From: Methanolapillus africanus
Lineage (GTDB): Archaea; Halobacteriota; Methanosarcinia; Methanosarcinales; Methanosarcinaceae
Assembly: GCF_032714475.1 (NCBI RefSeq)
Contig: NZ_JAWDKD010000003.1
Span: 62,001 to 126,000, forward strand
Length of the DNA stretch: 64,000 nucleotides
Reading direction: 5' to 3'
In this document: positions 61,564 to 64,000 of the stretch, in pieces
Layout: every line of letters starts with the position of its first letter
How positions within the stretch are numbered: the stretch's first letter is position 1
Notes under the pieces: generated by a model
The model's input: the letters and a program-made list of their open reading frames with translations, nothing else
Database searches by the model: none
What the model was told of the DNA's origin: nothing
Position numbers and translations under genes: made by a program

Positions 61564-63720
61564 ATGCAAATGAAACACTTATTGGTTGCATTAGTTGTTC
61601 TTCTCGCCCTCGCAGGAACCGCATCTGCGGCGACCTCTGTCGATGTTAGAAGTACAATTCTTGACTACCAATTAGCAGTATATAACTATGATACTACCGT
61701 TCCGGGCTTCGTTGCTCCGGGTGCTGGTAATGCATGGGGCATCGATGCCTCAAACTGGGCAGGTCTTTACTACGACCTTGACAACAACAGATCTACTGAA
61801 ACCCTCGTTATTCAGAAAACTGCAAAAAACAACGAAGTCAACATTTCTTACGAAACACACCCCGTGTTCGTTCAATATGACTACACCGGCTGGGGCAACT
61901 ACACAGAAGGTCCGGCAAACGCTCTTACTGTCGATGCCAAATACGGCTATGCAATCATCGGTTTCTTCGCAGAACCCTACGTTGCTCTGAGCAAAGCCAA
62001 CACCTCTGACCCGGATGCAAATGACCCGGCAGGAACTCTTGCACAACAAGGCGTTAAAGCAAACAAAATTGCTCCGCTCGTTCAAGACAGCAATGACAAA
62101 TACACCTTAACCACCGGCCAATCCTTGGACCTTGGAAACGGTTACTCATTGGTTGCCAGCCAAATTGACGTGAACGGAAACAAAGCCTACCTTGAACTCT
62201 TCAAAGACGGCAAATCCGTTGACACAGCAATTATCAACACCAACACCACCAACAACACCACCAAGACATGGGTCCTTGACAAAGATGCTCTCGGAGAAAA
62301 AGACCTTCAATTCTTCAGAGTTCAGATCAACCAAGTGTTCCAAGGAACCTCCAGCAGCCTTGTCGAAATTAAAGGTATCTGGCTTGCTGACATCGACCAA
62401 GCTTTCGAAGTGAAGAGCGATGTTGACTACGGAAAGTTCGAAGCTGATGCAATCGGTGCTGACAAACTTACCTACAATGCAAACAACACAACTCTCTCTG
62501 CTGACATGTCTACCGACCTCGGAAGAGGCATTGTCTTGAAGACTGAGAAAGACTACGATGGTACTGCCGGCGACGCAAAGTTCTACTTCGTCAAAACCTA
62601 CACCACACCGGGCAAATACGAAATTAGAAGTACCGTTAACGCGTACAATGTCATTGCTACATACGACTATGATTTCACAAACTTCGCTGCCTTCTACTAC
62701 AACGTTGACGCTGATGTTTCCACAGAAAACTTGTCTGCAGAATTCTTAGGCACTGACGGAAAGATTCTTGAAGGCGACTTAATTTACACCACAACTCCGG
62801 ACCAAGTCGGTTACGAGTACTCTAACTGGTCCTCTAGCGACTACTGGGTCATGGGTCTCTTTGGTGAATCTTATGTTCCGTTCAACATCTTGAAGAACTC
62901 CTCTGAGGATGCTACCCTTAAAGCCGACAAGATGAGCAAACTCATCCTTGACAGCAACGACAAATACACCTTGTCCACCGGTCAATCCCTTGACCTCGGA
63001 AACGGTTACACAGTGGTTGCAAACCAGATCGACGTTAACGGTAACAAAGTCTACCTTGAATTCTTCAAGGACGGCAAATCCGTTGACACCGCAATCATCA
63101 ACACCGACACAGACGACGAAGATGCCAAGACATGGTTCTACACTGTGACACTCCTCAATGAAAAGGATGTCCAAGTCATGAGACTCCACGTCAGCCAGGT
63201 CTTCCAGGGAACTGAAAGCAGCCTTGTTGAAATTAAGGGTATCTGGCTCATGGACGCCAGCACCGCCAAAGAACTTAAGACCGATGACAACTTCGGTTCC
63301 TTTGACTTTGACGGCGTTGTTGGAAATGCTCCGGCAGTTTTGACCTTCACATCCAACAAGGACATCACTGTTTCACAAGACACCAACACCAACCTTGTCA
63401 ACAACTTCTGGCTCAGATCTGCTGACAGCGACACCTACAAGAACTTCTACTTCTACGTCCTCGCAGAAGTTGATGGAAGCGGTCCGACTCCGGACAACAA
63501 CACGTCTAACGACACCCCGGTGACACCGCCGTCCAACGACACACCGTCTAACGACACACCGAAGCCGAACGACTCCAACCAGACTCCGACACCGGAACCT
63601 GAACCGGAATCCTTCTGGTCTAAATACATGTGGTACATCATCGCCATCGTTGTGATCATCATCATCGCAGCTGCTGGTGGATACTACTACTTCAAAGTCT
63701 ACAAGCCGAAGAACAGCTAA
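61564..63720 (+). CDS. S-layer protein with two tandem DUF1608-type domains
   Basis: A 718-residue surface protein of the Methanosarcina S-layer type. It begins with a signal peptide ending ATASAATS (cleavage near residue 23-24). Two related domains of about 288 residues follow, marked by YTLTTGQSLDLGNGY at 180 and YTLSTGQSLDLGNGY at 468. A threonine/proline/asparagine-rich stalk (TPPSNDTPSNDTPKP) leads to one transmembrane helix (about 688-708) and a basic end. The tail has no PGF-CTERM motif. Codon use is strongly biased, as expected for an abundant protein. Many NxT/NxS sites could be glycosylated. Confidence 0.95.
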   Translation: MQMKHLLVALVVLLALAGTASAATSVDVRSTILDYQLAVYNYDTTVPGFVAPGAGNAWGIDASNWAGLYYDLDNNRSTETLVIQKTAKNNEVNISYETHPVFVQYDYTGWGNYTEGPANALTVDAKYGYAIIGFFAEPYVALSKANTSDPDANDPAGTLAQQGVKANKIAPLVQDSNDKYTLTTGQSLDLGNGYSLVASQIDVNGNKAYLELFKDGKSVDTAIINTNTTNNTTKTWVLDKDALGEKDLQFFRVQINQVFQGTSSSLVEIKGIWLADIDQAFEVKSDVDYGKFEADAIGADKLTYNANNTTLSADMSTDLGRGIVLKTEKDYDGTAGDAKFYFVKTYTTPGKYEIRSTVNAYNVIATYDYDFTNFAAFYYNVDADVSTENLSAEFLGTDGKILEGDLIYTTTPDQVGYEYSNWSSSDYWVMGLFGESYVPFNILKNSSEDATLKADKMSKLILDSNDKYTLSTGQSLDLGNGYTVVANQIDVNGNKVYLEFFKDGKSVDTAIINTDTDDEDAKTWFYTVTLLNEKDVQVMRLHVSQVFQGTESSLVEIKGIWLMDASTAKELKTDDNFGSFDFDGVVGNAPAVLTFTSNKDITVSQDTNTNLVNNFWLRSADSDTYKNFYFYVLAEVDGSGPTPDNNTSNDTPVTPPSNDTPSNDTPKPNDSNQTPTPEPEPESFWSKYMWYIIAIVVIIIIAAAGGYYYFKVYKPKNS

Positions 63721-63742
63721 TTAAGCTGACTTCGTTTAAGTG

Positions 63743-63782
63743 AAAGGATTTTTCAAATCCTTTCTACTTTTCTTTTTTTTTC
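63743..63782 (+). terminator. Hairpin terminator of the S-layer gene
   Basis: AAAGGATTT/AAATCCTTT with a short loop, followed by a T-rich run, 23 bases after the stop. Confidence 0.75.
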
Positions 63783-64000
63783 TGTGATTTTTTGTTTACT
63801 CTTTTCTGTTTTGCTTTTTCAAATCAATGATCATTGCATCGTGATTGCTTGATGGTAAATTTGTGAAAAATGATAATTAACTTAATATTCCAATTCTCAA
63901 ATTTGTCATTCTATCGTTTTGAATTTGGATCTTTTTAGACATGATTCTTCTTTTCAGGCTTCTCCTATTTTTATATTTCAAATTAAATTATTATGCTTGC

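Overview
The window is a moderately AT-rich archaeal chromosome segment from a methanogen, most likely a member of the Methanosarcinaceae and possibly close to Methanimicrococcus. Three things point there. The S-layer protein at the right end has the two large tandem domains seen in Methanosarcina S-layer proteins. SepCysS, CofE and a folate-type MetV/MetF pair are present. The information-processing genes are all archaeal: thermosome, prefoldin beta, RadA, PriL, archaeal topoisomerase I, RpoL, Csl4, KEOPS Pcc1 and HVO_0476-type zinc finger. The genus is inference. None of the other complete genes whose stop codon I read ends in TAG, which fits a lineage that reads UAG as pyrrolysine.

Layout. 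1-6.4 kb: a partial DUF1016 nuclease, RecJ-like/Pcc1 pair, METTL5-type methyltransferase, Csl4 with a long charged N-terminus, RpoL and an orphan protein. 6.5-13.8 kb: SepCysS, an archaeosortase-like protein, a Panacea-type antitoxin with a partner gene interrupted by an in-frame TAG, an HVO_0476 zinc-finger protein, and riboflavin genes ribK/ribB. 13.9-25.6 kb: a large U32 protein, hisF, and the run hemA-orphan-hemB-hemL-hemC-pyrD-pyrK (glutamyl-tRNA to hydroxymethylbilane, feeding F430/siroheme/corrinoid synthesis, then orotate synthesis). 26-39 kb: CNNM transporter, HxlR regulator with a divergent hydrolase-like gene, thermosome, prefoldin beta/DHH pair, two tRNA-Pro genes, ubiX/LpdD-like, carbonic anhydrase, TatD and a peroxiredoxin. 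39-50 kb: an ADP-ribosyltransferase-like protein fused to an acidic C-terminus, metV/metF, cofE, thioredoxin, topA, rhodanese, a membrane protein, a TIM-barrel protein and coaD. 50-60 kb: radA, priL, a small regulator, asd, a metal ABC transporter operon with its DtxR-type regulator, and a second CNNM protein. 60.4-63.7 kb: a repeat-rich leader region and the S-layer gene.

The most unusual part lies between the genes. A GC-rich element of roughly 25-35 bp (core GCGCGCGTTAYGGCGACA) occurs 16 times, always intergenic. Seven intergenic sites carry a near-perfect hairpin (CCGNTTAAACAGACGCG and its complement) beside a tandem array of 26-44 bp units. At six of these seven sites a GC element lies 57-208 bp outside a hairpin and points towards it, so the parts form one ordered composite unit: GC element, hairpin, array. 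A third element of about 90 bp with two small hairpins occurs three times in or near these units. No transposase or reverse transcriptase is seen in the window. The arrangement resembles bacterial interspersed mosaic elements, but I do not recognise the family.

Limits: all family calls are by eye, without database searches; coordinates of repeats are accurate to a few bases.
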